DNA from: Mycolicibacterium sp. TUM20985
GTDB taxonomy: Bacteria; Actinomycetota; Actinomycetes; Mycobacteriales; Mycobacteriaceae
Reading direction: 5' to 3'
Assembly: GCF_030295745.1 (NCBI RefSeq)
Contig: NZ_AP027291.1
Location: 4,278,001 to 4,342,000 of the forward strand
DNA length: 64,000 nucleotides
Part shown: positions 8,206 to 16,996 of the stretch, one piece after another
Layout of the letters: every line of letters starts with the position of its first letter
Numbering within the stretch: the first letter of the stretch is position 1
Notes under the pieces: generated by a model
Told to the model about the DNA's origin: nothing
The model's database searches: none
The model's input: the letters and a program-made list of their open reading frames with translations, nothing else
Made by a program: the position numbers and the translations under genes

Positions 8206-9041
8206 GACGGCAGCTCCTCGGTCAGACGGTTCACCCGTTGGTCGTAGGCGGTGCGCGCGCCGCGATCCTGGCCGGCCAGCACCCGCTCGGACCCGAACAG
8301 ACGCAGCACCGGGTCGGAGATCCCCTGCGGCAGGAATCTGTACATGACCGCCAGCACGGCGAAGGTCCACGGCGTGTAGACCCGGCGGCGCGGACGGCGG
8401 GCGGCCTCCACGATGGCCTCGGCGATCGACTCCGGGGTCGCCAGACGAAAGCCCCGGACCGGCGTCAGCCCCGATGTCAGCTCGGTGTCGGCCTGGCCCG
8501 GCAGCACGAGGGTGAATTTCACTCCGCTGCGGCGCATGTCCAGCCGGGCAGCATCGGTCCATGCGATGATCGCCGCCTTCGACGCGCAATAGTCGGCAAA
8601 CGCGGGGCCGACGATCACCCCGAGCATCGAGGAGACGTTGATGATGTGTCCGCGTCGACGGGGAGCCATGTGAGTCAACGCGACTCGCGTTCCGGTGGTC
8701 ATGCCCAAGAAGTTGATGTCGTTGACTCGGCGGGCCAGCGCGTCGCCGATCTCGGTGACCGGCGCCACCGGCATGATCCCCGCGTTGTTCACCAGCACGT
8801 CGACCGGACCGAGTTCGGTGATCGCTTCGAAGAGCCTCTCGAACGACTCCCGGCTGGTCACATCCAGCGGCAGGGCCAGTGCCGGCTGCAGCCTGTCCTT
8901 CGCAACGGCGAGGGCGTCGGTGTCGATGTCGGCGATCACGACTCTGGCGCCGGCTGCGATGAATGCCTGGGCGGTGGCCGCGCCGATCCCGCGTGCCGAC
9001 CCCGTCACGACGACGACCGATCCCTGCAAATTGCGCTTCAC
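8202..9041 (-). CDS. Short-chain dehydrogenase/reductase
   Basis: About 279 residues. The NAD(P) motif TGSARGIG is at 13-20, NNAG follows, and the catalytic YCASK has Ser upstream (NVSSMLG). The C-terminal region with VYTPW...RFLPQ is typical of mycobacterial SDRs next to fatty-acid enzymes. I favour GTG 9041; an ATG at 9053 is in frame but lies inside the operator palindrome. It is the first gene of the minus-strand SDR-ligase-dehydrogenase-DinB operon and faces the TetR gene across operator 1. Substrate probably a hydroxyacyl or alcohol intermediate. Confidence 0.88.
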   Translation of the reverse strand: MKRNLQGSVVVVTGSARGIGAATAQAFIAAGARVVIADIDTDALAVAKDRLQPALALPLDVTSRESFERLFEAITELGPVDVLVNNAGIMPVAPVTEIGDALARRVNDINFLGMTTGTRVALTHMAPRRRGHIINVSSMLGVIVGPAFADYCASKAAIIAWTDAARLDMRRSGVKFTLVLPGQADTELTSGLTPVRGFRLATPESIAEAIVEAARRPRRRVYTPWTFAVLAVMYRFLPQGISDPVLRLFGSERVLAGQDRGARTAYDQRVNRLTEELPS

Positions 9042-9046
9042 GGGAC

Positions 9047-9066
9047 ATACCATACCTCAGGGTATT
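9047..9066. promoter_or_regulatory. Operator 1 of the island regulon (divergent SDR operon / tetR)
   Basis: Minus strand reads AATACCCTGAGGTATGGTAT: ATACC-N4-GGTAT inverted repeat followed by a further GGTA. The same layout recurs at 9763, 16934 and 20294. It lies between the SDR operon and the TetR gene, where an autoregulatory operator is expected. Confidence 0.7.
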
Positions 9067-9159
9067 GTCTGCCGTGACACGTTCCCAATCGCGCCGCCGG
9101 CCCCGGCCATGACCTAAGTTCAAGCAAAGGACTCTGATCGAACTGAACGGCGGGACACG

Positions 9160-9744
9160 ATGACGGCCTCCCCGGCGCGGCTCACCCAAGACGACTATTT
9201 CGCCTTCGCGTTGAAGGTTCTCGCCGAGGGCAGCCACGAAGACCTGACCATCCAGGCGATGTGTGACGGGCTGCAGATCACCAAGGGCAGCTTCTACCAC
9301 CACTTCGGCAGCTTCCCCGGCTTCGTCGAGGCATTTCTGCACCATTGGGAGCGGGAGACCGCGGTCAACGTTGAGAATCTCGCCAGGCGAATCGAAAGCG
9401 TCACCATGCGCCAGCGGTTCATGGAAGCGCTCATCGAGACGATTCCGCATGACGCGGAGGCGGCGATCCGGGTCTGGGCCCGCACCGACCCCACCGTGCG
9501 GGCGGTCCAAGAACGCGTGGACAAGAGCCGCACCACGATGCTGGCCGACTTCTTCGTCCTGCACATGCCGATGGCCCAAGCGCGGCTGATCGGCGAGCTC
9601 TACAACGCGGTTCTCGTTGCCGGACAGATGTCTTCGAAGCCGGTCGCCGTCAAATCCCTGCGCCAACAGATGACCGCGCTCAGCAAGCTCGTCGTCGGGC
9701 GGTACGGACACATCTTCCGCGACGACGTCCCGGCCAAGCGCTAG
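9160..9744 (+). CDS. TetR-family transcriptional regulator, likely controller of the island
   Basis: 194 residues. The N-terminal helix-turn-helix includes LTIQAMCDGLQITKGSFYHHFGSF (about residues 29-52), the TetR signature, followed by an all-helical ligand-binding domain. It is divergent from the SDR-ligase-dehydrogenase operon and 52 bp upstream of the oxidoreductase start; both flanking intergenic regions carry the shared palindrome. I infer that it represses the island genes and is released by a pathway intermediate such as an acyl-CoA; binding is not shown by sequence alone. Confidence 0.9.
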   Translation: MTASPARLTQDDYFAFALKVLAEGSHEDLTIQAMCDGLQITKGSFYHHFGSFPGFVEAFLHHWERETAVNVENLARRIESVTMRQRFMEALIETIPHDAEAAIRVWARTDPTVRAVQERVDKSRTTMLADFFVLHMPMAQARLIGELYNAVLVAGQMSSKPVAVKSLRQQMTALSKLVVGRYGHIFRDDVPAKR

Positions 9745-9762
9745 TCCCGATCAGGCCCTCAA

Positions 9763-9782
9763 CATACCCTCGGGTATGGTAC
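9763..9782. promoter_or_regulatory. Operator 2 of the island regulon (oxidoreductase-kinase unit)
   Basis: CATACCCTCGGGTATGGTAC: a perfect ATACC-N4-GGTAT inverted repeat with the trailing GGTA. It overlaps an in-frame ATG at 9776 and ends 14 bp before the preferred start of the oxidoreductase. Confidence 0.7.
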
Positions 9783-9796
9783 CCTACGCACCCATC

Positions 9797-10867
9797 ATGA
9801 GCACCTCTCCGCCACCCCTGCTCGACGAGCTCGGCTTCTGCATGCTGCTCGGCGGCTCAGATCAGACCCGCGATCTGATCGCCGAGAACCGCAAGGCCGA
9901 GCAGTTGGGTATCGGCCATGCCTGGATCTCCGAACGCTGGGGAACCAAGGAGGCCGCGACGGTCTGCGGCGCTGCCGGCGCGGTGACCGAGCGGATCCAC
10001 ATCCACACCGGGGTCACCAACCACAACATTCGTCACCCCGAGGTCAATGCGGCCTTCATCGCCACCATGTGGCGCCTGACCGGCGGCCGGTTCACCCTCG
10101 GAATCGGCCGGGGCGGAACCATGGCGCACCGGGCCTTCGGCATACCGGCAGCCACCAACGCACAGATGGAGGAATTCGCCACCGTCATGCGCCGGATGCT
10201 GCGCGGCGAGACGCTCGTGGGTTACGACGGACCCCTGGGCACATACCCGGCATTGCGCCTGTTGCAGTCCGGTTTCTCCGAGGAGGTGCCACTCGGCATC
10301 GCGGGGCTTGGCCCCAACACACTGCGGGTCGGCGGACGCGCCTACGACGAGGTGCTGTTGTTCACGTTCTTCAGCGACGAGGCGCTCACCCGATCGGTCC
10401 AGACGGTCAAGACCGCAGCCGAACAGGCCGGCCGTGACCCCGACGACGTCGTGATCTGGTCGTGCCTCGCCACGGTGAGCGACGGTGTGCCCTACGAAGA
10501 CCGGATGATGAAGACGGTGGGGCGGCTGGCCGCCTACCTGCAAGCCATCGGGGACACTCTGGTGGCGGTCAACGGCTGGGATCCTCTGTATCTCAGCCGG
10601 TTCCGCGAGGACCCGCTGGTCCGGAGTTACAGCGAAGGCGGCGTCCGGCCGATGGACACCCCGGGTACGCCCGTCGAGCATCTGGAGCGGGTCGCGGAGA
10701 TCATCCCCAACGAATGGTTGACGACCGCGGCCGTCGGTACCCCTGAGCAGTGCGCCCGGGAGATCCGGCGGCAGATGGAGCTAGGTGCCGACAAGGTTTT
10801 CATGCACGCCTCCACGCCGTGGGAACTCGAGCCCGTCGTGGCCGCCTACCGCGCCGCCAACCCCTGA
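9797..10867 (+). CDS. LLM-class (luciferase-like) oxidoreductase, probably F420-dependent
   Basis: 356 residues with a luciferase-like TIM-barrel pattern: WISERWGTKEA, a THNIRHPEV-like segment (TGVTNHNIRHPEVNA), RFTLGIGRGG and a C-terminal GTPEQCAREIRRQMELGADKVFMH. Mycobacterial members usually use F420H2 for hydride transfer on ketones, alkenes or polycyclic substrates. I prefer ATG 9797 because the upstream ATG (9776) lies in the operator. The kinase-like gene begins 15 bp downstream, so the two form one unit under operator 2. Confidence 0.85.
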   Translation: MSTSPPPLLDELGFCMLLGGSDQTRDLIAENRKAEQLGIGHAWISERWGTKEAATVCGAAGAVTERIHIHTGVTNHNIRHPEVNAAFIATMWRLTGGRFTLGIGRGGTMAHRAFGIPAATNAQMEEFATVMRRMLRGETLVGYDGPLGTYPALRLLQSGFSEEVPLGIAGLGPNTLRVGGRAYDEVLLFTFFSDEALTRSVQTVKTAAEQAGRDPDDVVIWSCLATVSDGVPYEDRMMKTVGRLAAYLQAIGDTLVAVNGWDPLYLSRFREDPLVRSYSEGGVRPMDTPGTPVEHLERVAEIIPNEWLTTAAVGTPEQCAREIRRQMELGADKVFMHASTPWELEPVVAAYRAANP

Positions 10868-10882
10868 CGATTCGGAGCATCG

Positions 10883-11929
10883 ATGACTGAGCTGCTGATC
10901 CGCCGTGCCGAGGAGATTACCGGTGACTGGCTCGCGGCGGTCTTGGGCACGTCCGGCCTGCGGCTGATCTCCGCCGACCGGATCGGACTCGGCCAGGTGG
11001 GCCATACGTTCCGAGTATCATTCAGCAACAACGACTCTCGTCGGCGAACCGTCGTGGTGAAACTGGCCTCCGATGACGAGTCCAGCCGTGCCGCCGGGGT
11101 GGGACTGGGGATCTACTACCGCGAGGTCGCGTTCTACCAGAACCTGCGTGATCGGATCGAGGGGCCGCTGCTGGCCTGCCATCTGGCCGAATACGACCCG
11201 GCCGAGGGCTGGTTCACCCTGGTGATCGACGATGCCGTCGGAGCCGAGGTGGGTGACCAGATCGCCGGATGTGATGTCGCCACAGCGGAGAAGGCAATGC
11301 GCGCCCTGGCCCGGTTGCACGCCCCGGTGTTCAACGATGCCGACGTGTGCGGCCTGGAATTCCTCAACCTGCCGATCCTGGTCAATCAGGCGATGCTGTC
11401 GGGTCTGCTACCGCTGTTCCTCGACCGCTACGGCGACCAGATCGCCTCAGAGCACGCCGAGGTGTGCCGACGATATGTCGCGACCGCGGACGCCCACGCC
11501 GCTGACGTACAGCCGCCCACCGGACTGGTCCACGGCGATTACCGGCTGGACAACCTGCTGTTCGGCGCCGACCCAGAATGCCTGGTGATCGACTGGCAGA
11601 CCGTGCAGTGGGGCCCGGTGATGACCGACGCCGCCTACTTCCTCGGTAGCGCGCTCGACGTCGACGCCCGCCGCGCGAACGAACAGCGCTTGGTGCGTCT
11701 CTATTTCGATACTCTCGTCGAACACGGCGTCTCCGGCTTCACCTGGGCGCAGTGTTGGACGGAATACCGGCGCCAGGTGTTCTGGGGTCTGACCATCATC
11801 CTGTCCTCCAGCATGCTGGTCGGCAGGACCGACCGTGGCGACCGGATGTTCATGGTGATGCTGCAGCGCGCCTGTCAGCAGGCCCTGGATCTGGAGTCGC
11901 TGAATCTGCTTCCCGCGGTGGCGGTCTGA
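10883..11929 (+). CDS. APH/ecdysteroid-kinase-like phosphotransferase
   Basis: 348 residues. Kinase-fold motifs: LGQVGHTFRVSF (glycine-rich loop), VVVKLASD (Lys), LVHGDYRLDNLLF with H217-G-D219 (Brenner/catalytic loop) and VIDWQTVQWG with the metal-binding D237. Bacterial members linked to acyl-CoA dehydrogenases can phosphorylate hydroxyacyl-CoA intermediates; others act on small hydroxylated molecules. An antibiotic-resistance role is unlikely from the context. It is convergent with the BVMO gene, with one base between the stops. Confidence 0.82.
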   Translation: MTELLIRRAEEITGDWLAAVLGTSGLRLISADRIGLGQVGHTFRVSFSNNDSRRRTVVVKLASDDESSRAAGVGLGIYYREVAFYQNLRDRIEGPLLACHLAEYDPAEGWFTLVIDDAVGAEVGDQIAGCDVATAEKAMRALARLHAPVFNDADVCGLEFLNLPILVNQAMLSGLLPLFLDRYGDQIASEHAEVCRRYVATADAHAADVQPPTGLVHGDYRLDNLLFGADPECLVIDWQTVQWGPVMTDAAYFLGSALDVDARRANEQRLVRLYFDTLVEHGVSGFTWAQCWTEYRRQVFWGLTIILSSSMLVGRTDRGDRMFMVMLQRACQQALDLESLNLLPAVAV

Positions 11930-11930
11930 T

Positions 11931-13394
11931 TCACACCGTCCGCACGTCGAAGTCTGAGACCACCGGCTCGCGCAGCAGTTCGGTGTGCCGATCGGGCACC
12001 CACGGGAAGAGTTCCGGAATCCCGTCCGTGCCCAGATACCAGCTGTTACAGCCAGCCACCCAGGTGGTGTTCGGCATGGCGGCCCTGATCTCGTCGTTGT
12101 AGCGATCCGTGGCGATGTCGGTCGGGGCGACGGCTTTGATGCGCCCATCGCGGATCTGCTGAATCCACCACAGCGCGTAGCGGGCCTGGTCCTCGGCGAT
12201 CGGCACCAGTGATTGATTGCCTACCGGCGAGTGCGGACCGAGCATCAAGAACATGTTTGGGAAGTTCGGCACCGCGACCGAGCGGTACGCTCGGGCGCCG
12301 GTGGCCCATTCGCCGGCCAGAGACCGGCCGCTCTCCCCCAGCACCGTCATCGGCTGGGCGTAGGCACGTGCGTCGAATCCGGTGGCGTACACCAGCACGT
12401 CGAGTTCGTGCAGCATGCCGTCGGCAGTCACCACACCCCGGGGCTCGATGTGGTCGATCGCGTCGGTGACGACGTCCACACCCGAGTTCTGGATTGCCCG
12501 GTAGTAGCGGGGGCCCAGGATTCCGCGGCGGCACAGTGGCTGGTCCGTGGGCGTCAGAGTGGCGCGCAACTGCGGGTCGCGCACCGCGAATCGCAGATTC
12601 CACCGAGCCATGTTGGCGAACAGCCAGCGCTGGAATCCTGGCCGCACCGGTGCAGGTCCGATCACCTTGCGGACGAAGCCGCCCCAGAACCGGTATCCGG
12701 CCGCGCCCAGTACCGGCCAGCGCCGGATGGCGGCCTTGGTCCATGGCCCGTAGTGGGCGTTGACCCAGGGCAGCACCCACTGCGCGCTGCGCTGGAACAC
12801 CGTCAGCTGTCTGACGTTGCCGCCTAGCGCCGATACGATCTGCACGCCGGTGGAGCCGGTGCCGATCAGCCCGATGCGTTTGTCCCCCAGCGCAACCGAA
12901 TGATCCCAGCGCGACGAATGGAACGCCGGCCCGGCGAAGGTGTCCTTGCCGGGGATGTCGGGATAGCGCGGAACGCGCAGGATGCCCGTCGCCAACACCA
13001 GCACGTCGAACTGCTCCTCGCCGTCGGCAGTGGCGATCCACCATGTGCCGTCGTCGTAGCGTGCGGCGATCACGTCCGTGTGGAATCGAATGTGCGGCAA
13101 CACGTTGCGCTCGACAGCCACGTGGCGGAAGTACTTCTGGATCTCGGGGCCCGGCGGCATGAGCCGCGACCACTCCGCGTTCGGCTGGAAGGAGTAGGAG
13201 TAGTAACGCGATGGAACATCGCAGTACAGGCCCGGATAGGTGTTGTCCCGCCAGGTCCCGCCCACTTCGCCGGCTTGCTCGTAGATGGTGAAGGACTCGA
13301 TACCCGCACCGAGCAGTGTGACTCCCATGCAGATGCCGGACATCCCGGCGCCGATGATCGCCACCCGCGGCGACGCCGTCGGCGACTCACTCAT
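11931..13394 (-). CDS. Baeyer-Villiger-type flavin monooxygenase (BVMO 1)
   Basis: 487 residues. First Rossmann motif GAGMSG (15-20), second GTGSTG near 181, and between them FAGPAFHSSRW (153-163), an exact match to the BVMO fingerprint FxGxxxHxxxW. It should use FAD and NADPH to insert oxygen next to a ketone, giving an ester or lactone. ATG 13394 is preferred: GAGGTG lies 9 bp upstream and overlaps the preceding stop region; a GTG at 13406 is an alternative. It is the last gene of the minus-strand unit that starts at the hydratase. Confidence 0.9.
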   Translation of the reverse strand: MSESPTASPRVAIIGAGMSGICMGVTLLGAGIESFTIYEQAGEVGGTWRDNTYPGLYCDVPSRYYSYSFQPNAEWSRLMPPGPEIQKYFRHVAVERNVLPHIRFHTDVIAARYDDGTWWIATADGEEQFDVLVLATGILRVPRYPDIPGKDTFAGPAFHSSRWDHSVALGDKRIGLIGTGSTGVQIVSALGGNVRQLTVFQRSAQWVLPWVNAHYGPWTKAAIRRWPVLGAAGYRFWGGFVRKVIGPAPVRPGFQRWLFANMARWNLRFAVRDPQLRATLTPTDQPLCRRGILGPRYYRAIQNSGVDVVTDAIDHIEPRGVVTADGMLHELDVLVYATGFDARAYAQPMTVLGESGRSLAGEWATGARAYRSVAVPNFPNMFLMLGPHSPVGNQSLVPIAEDQARYALWWIQQIRDGRIKAVAPTDIATDRYNDEIRAAMPNTTWVAGCNSWYLGTDGIPELFPWVPDRHTELLREPVVSDFDVRTV

Positions 13395-13407
13395 GCGGCC
13401 GCGCACC

Positions 13408-14238
13408 TCAGCGCGCAGGTGGCAGGAAACGGCCCGTCAAGGCCATGAGCACCCGTTGGTAGCCCGATCCAGTGACCCGCACGAAGAGGTCGAAGACCTT
13501 GGCGTCGTTGCCGATGAGTACCCGGGGCTTGTTTCTGGCCACCCCGTCCAGAATGACGTTGGCCGCCTTCTCCGGTGAGGTGCGGGCCAGCTTGGCGTCG
13601 AAAACCTGTGCCATGGTGGCCGTGTCGACACCGTCGGCGCCGCTCATGTTTCGGACGATGGGCGTCTGGATGCCACCGGGATGCACCGTGGTGACCTTCA
13701 CCGGATTCTTCGCCATCGTCATCTCCATTCGGAGGGCCTCGGTGAACCCGCGCACAGCGAACTTGGCCGAGTTGTAGGCGGCCTGTCCCGGCATTGCGAA
13801 CAGTCCGAAGACGCTCGAGACGTTGATGATGTGCCCGTCGCCGGAGGCGATCAGGTGCGGCAGGAATGCCTTGGTGCCGTTGACCACACCCCAGAAGTCG
13901 ATGTCCATCACCCGCTCGATGTCCTTGAACGAGCTGACCTCGACATCGCCGCTGAAGCCGATGCCGGCATTGTTGTAGATCTGGTTCACCCTGCCGAAAT
14001 GGGCGTTGATCTGATCTGCGTAGAGCAGGAACTGCTCGCGTTCGGTCACGTCGAGGCGGTCTGCTCTGACGGACGCACCGATCGAGGTCAGGAGCCGCTC
14101 AGTCGCCGACAAGCCCTCGGTGTCGATGTCGCTGATCGCCACCGCCGCGCCGCGGCGCCCCAGTTCGGCGGCCAGCGCCCGACCGATACCCGACCCGGCT
14201 CCGGTGACCACGACGACTTTCCCGGCGAATCCAGACAT
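13408..14238 (-). CDS. Short-chain dehydrogenase/reductase
   Basis: 276 residues. Cofactor motif TGAGSGIG (12-19), NNAG, NVSSVFG and catalytic YNSAK are all present. ATG 14238 has GGAAGGAG 5 bp upstream. It lies between the aldehyde dehydrogenase and BVMO 1, so oxidation of an alcohol to the ketone used by the BVMO is a reasonable guess. The C-terminal extension (KVFDLFVRVTG) is typical of mycobacterial membrane-associated SDRs. Substrate unknown. Confidence 0.9.
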   Translation of the reverse strand: MSGFAGKVVVVTGAGSGIGRALAAELGRRGAAVAISDIDTEGLSATERLLTSIGASVRADRLDVTEREQFLLYADQINAHFGRVNQIYNNAGIGFSGDVEVSSFKDIERVMDIDFWGVVNGTKAFLPHLIASGDGHIINVSSVFGLFAMPGQAAYNSAKFAVRGFTEALRMEMTMAKNPVKVTTVHPGGIQTPIVRNMSGADGVDTATMAQVFDAKLARTSPEKAANVILDGVARNKPRVLIGNDAKVFDLFVRVTGSGYQRVLMALTGRFLPPAR

Positions 14239-14325
14239 CAGCACTCCTTCCGATCGCCGTCAATATCAGCTGTGATGGTGGAGCGCTTCGCCTGGGTCGG
14301 CTCGAGAACCACCATCACTTGGTGA

Positions 14326-15906
14326 TCAACCCGTACGCCCAGTTCCATCGGGACTCATCCGCGAAGAGGTGCCGAGATGTCCGCCGAGCCGGCGCCACCC
14401 GTGGGCGGAGAATGCGCGCATGGCGGCCAGCGCGAAGCGGTACTGACCCTTGGGCGCGGAGTACCACAGCGGTTCGGACTTCTGGGTCGGGATTCGCGGG
14501 GCAGTGATCGCCTGCTGGCGACAGAACTTGAGCACTCCGTTGGGCCCGCCCGCCCGGTACCCGATGCCCGAGTCCTTCCAGCCGCCCATCGGCAACGACG
14601 GGCAGAACACGTTGATCAGGGCGTCGTTGATGTTCACCGCGCCGCACTCCAAGCGGCGTGCCACCCGTTGACCCCGCTTGGTGTCCCCGGTCCACACCGA
14701 GGCGGACAGGCCGTAGGTCGAGTCGTTGGCCATGCGGATGGCCTCTTCCTCGTCAGCCACCTTCAGCACCGGCAGGGTCGGTCCGAACGTCTCTTCGGTC
14801 ATACACGACATGGCCGGGTCGACGTCGGCGAGCACGGTGGGGCTGAAGAACGTGCCGACCCCCGTCTTGGTGCCGCCGGTCAGAATGCGCGCCCCGGCTG
14901 CGGTCGCCTCGTTGACATGTCTTTCGACGATGTCGCGTTGCGCGGCCGTGGCCATGGCTCCGGTGTCGTACCTGAGACCGCCACCGGACTCGCTGCCTTG
15001 CTTGATGTTTCGGACGCGCTCGGTGAGCTTGCCCACGAACTCGTCGTAGACGGGCGCTTCCACGAACACCCTTTCCACCGAGATGCACACCTGCCCCGAG
15101 TTGAACATGCCGCCCCAGGCGATGCCGTTGGCTGCACGGTCCAGGTCGGCGTCGGCCAGCACGATGGCGGGGTCCTTGCCGCCGAGTTCGAGACTGAAAG
15201 GAGTCAGCCGCTCAGCGCACGCCACGGCGACCTTGCGGCCGGTGGCCGTCGACCCGGTGAAGTGGACGTAGTCGGAGTTCTGAATCACCGCCTGTCCCGT
15301 GGCGGCGTACCCGGTGGACACTGCGAGCACCGGCAAGGCGCCGACTTCCACCCAGCCGCGGACGAACTCGACCGCTGATAGTGGCGTCACTTCGGAAGGC
15401 TTGAGCATCACCGCGGCGCCGGCTGCCAGTGCGGGCACTACGTCCAGAGCCAACATGGCCAGTGGAAAGTTCCACGGTTCGATGATCCCGACCAGGGGGA
15501 AGGGCCGGTACACAGTGGTCAGCTTCTTCACCCGATACAGCGGGGTATGCGGCTTGGCGGTGCGGTCGGTGAGAAACGCCTCGGCATTTCCGGCCCAGTA
15601 GTCGATGGCGTCGGCTACGGCGACCGGCTCGACGCTGGCATCGCCGCGCGACTTGCCGGTTTCCGACATCAATACCTCGGTGAGGTGGTCCGCGTTGTCG
15701 AGAACCCAGTTCTGCCACTTGAGCATCCACGTCTTGCGGCTACGAGGGCCGATGGACTCCCACTCGGTTTGCGCCAACCGTAGCTCTCTCGCCTTGGCAG
15801 CGACGGTATCGGGTTCGTCGACGGGAACCGAGCCGACCGTGCGCCCGTCGGCAGGGTTTCGGACGGTGATGGTGGCTGGATCGCTGCGCGGCTCGGCCGT
15901 CGTCAT
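14326..15906 (-). CDS. Aldehyde dehydrogenase family protein (succinate-semialdehyde/long-chain type)
   Basis: 526 residues. Catalytic Glu E240 in SLELGGKDP and nucleophile C274 in NSGQVCIS; the NAD-binding segments IEPWNFPLA and FTGSTATGR are present. It carries about 40 extra C-terminal residues compared with standard 480-residue enzymes. GAAGGAG precedes ATG 15906. It probably oxidises the aldehyde produced after P450 hydroxylation, giving the acid for the CoA ligase. Part of the hydratase-ALDH-SDR-BVMO operon under operator 3. Confidence 0.93.
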   Translation of the reverse strand: MTTAEPRSDPATITVRNPADGRTVGSVPVDEPDTVAAKARELRLAQTEWESIGPRSRKTWMLKWQNWVLDNADHLTEVLMSETGKSRGDASVEPVAVADAIDYWAGNAEAFLTDRTAKPHTPLYRVKKLTTVYRPFPLVGIIEPWNFPLAMLALDVVPALAAGAAVMLKPSEVTPLSAVEFVRGWVEVGALPVLAVSTGYAATGQAVIQNSDYVHFTGSTATGRKVAVACAERLTPFSLELGGKDPAIVLADADLDRAANGIAWGGMFNSGQVCISVERVFVEAPVYDEFVGKLTERVRNIKQGSESGGGLRYDTGAMATAAQRDIVERHVNEATAAGARILTGGTKTGVGTFFSPTVLADVDPAMSCMTEETFGPTLPVLKVADEEEAIRMANDSTYGLSASVWTGDTKRGQRVARRLECGAVNINDALINVFCPSLPMGGWKDSGIGYRAGGPNGVLKFCRQQAITAPRIPTQKSEPLWYSAPKGQYRFALAAMRAFSAHGWRRLGGHLGTSSRMSPDGTGRTG

Positions 15907-16015
15907 GTCGACTCCTTCGATCTTGAATCCAGTCTTGCCGTCGACCAGAACAGCCTTGGGCCATATTCGTCACCGTGGCGGTGCGACCCGATCGCGGTCA
16001 GCGACGCTCGAAGCC

Positions 16016-16888
16016 TCAATTCCACTGGGGCGCACCGCCGCCAGCGAGGTCGATGACGGTGTTCGCGAGCGCAGCGCCCTCGCGGCCCACGACCCCGACG
16101 CTCAGGAGAATCTGTTTGTCCTCGCGCCACATGTCGATCTGGAGCGTCTCACCGGGAAAGACCGGTTGGGCGAACCGCGTCGAGTACTTCGCCACCGCGG
16201 TGACGTCGCCGCCGAGCAGCTCGTCCACCGCCGCCTTCAGCGCCATGCCATAGGTACACAGGCCGTGTAGCAGCGGAAAGTCGAAACCGCCCAGTTTGGC
16301 GATGGCCGGGTCGGAGTGCATCGGGTTCTTGTCGCCGCACAGCCGATAGAGCAGAGCCTGCTGGACCATGATCGGCCGCTGCACCGAGACGTCCGGCTTA
16401 CGGTCGGGCAGTTCCACCGAACGGCTTTCCCCCTTGTCACCGCCGAAGCCGCCCTCGCCCCGGATGAAGGCGTGATACCGGTTGGTCACCAGCGTCGACC
16501 CGTCGGCCGCACAGGTGTCGGCTTCCACCACCAGCAGAGCGGCTTTTCCCTTGTCCCACAGTTCGGCCACCCGACCGCTATGGGTGACCGTCGCCGACCT
16601 GGGTAGCGGCTGGTGCACGATCATCTCGTGCTCGCCATGCAGTAGCGCCGTCGGCGGAAAGCTGACACCCTCCAGCGCGAGGACCGCCGCCATCGTCGCC
16701 ATCGGCCCGTTCACCGAAAAGCTCGGCAGCACCTTGAGACGGTCCTCCAAGCAGTACTCCAGTTCGCCCGCATCGGTCTGCGGCACACCGCCTCCCAGAC
16801 CCAGGTGATAGAGGATCACGTCATCGGCATCCCACGAGGTGCGGTAAGAACCCAGATCGCTTCCCACGATGGACGGGTCGATCGGCAT
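16016..16888 (-). CDS. MaoC-type (R)-specific enoyl-CoA hydratase (hydratase 2, MFE-2/ChsH3-like)
   Basis: 290 residues forming two hot-dog domains. The C-terminal half has the hydratase-2 signature GDKNPMHSDP...GGFDFPLLHGLCTYG with the catalytic dyad D186 and H191. It hydrates trans-2-enoyl-CoA to (3R)-hydroxyacyl-CoA, the stereochemistry used by the MFE2-type dehydrogenase at 18227. The ATG at 16888 has AGGAG 8 bp upstream. It heads the minus-strand operon and is divergent from the thiolase gene across operator 3. An open frame continues upstream but is antisense to the thiolase. Confidence 0.92.
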   Translation of the reverse strand: MPIDPSIVGSDLGSYRTSWDADDVILYHLGLGGGVPQTDAGELEYCLEDRLKVLPSFSVNGPMATMAAVLALEGVSFPPTALLHGEHEMIVHQPLPRSATVTHSGRVAELWDKGKAALLVVEADTCAADGSTLVTNRYHAFIRGEGGFGGDKGESRSVELPDRKPDVSVQRPIMVQQALLYRLCGDKNPMHSDPAIAKLGGFDFPLLHGLCTYGMALKAAVDELLGGDVTAVAKYSTRFAQPVFPGETLQIDMWREDKQILLSVGVVGREGAALANTVIDLAGGGAPQWN

Positions 16889-16933
16889 CCGGAATCTCCT
16901 GACCAAAGCACTTGTCGGTCCGCGACTTCGCCA

Positions 16934-16953
16934 ATACCATACCTGATGGTATT
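16934..16953. promoter_or_regulatory. Operator 3 of the island regulon (divergent hydratase / thiolase)
   Basis: Minus strand reads AATACCATCAGGTATGGTATT (first 20 bases are the element). It has the same ATACC-N4-GGTATGGTA layout as the other three and lies centrally between two divergent operons. Confidence 0.7.
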
Positions 16954-16996
16954 CTCTGCTGGTTCCAGAATGGCTGGGCTGAGGGAGCAGGGTGTT

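Noticed and set aside
8206..9711. Continuation of the acyl-CoA ligase frame to give a 1110-residue protein
   Set aside because: Upstream of ATG 8205 the translation is low complexity and Arg/Pro-rich, and it is antisense or out of frame to the SDR and TetR genes. The strong ribosome site and ATGA overlap fix the start.
10883..11929. Aminoglycoside resistance kinase
   Set aside because: Although the fold is APH-like, the context is lipid catabolism and the closest pattern is the hydroxylated-metabolite kinase group.
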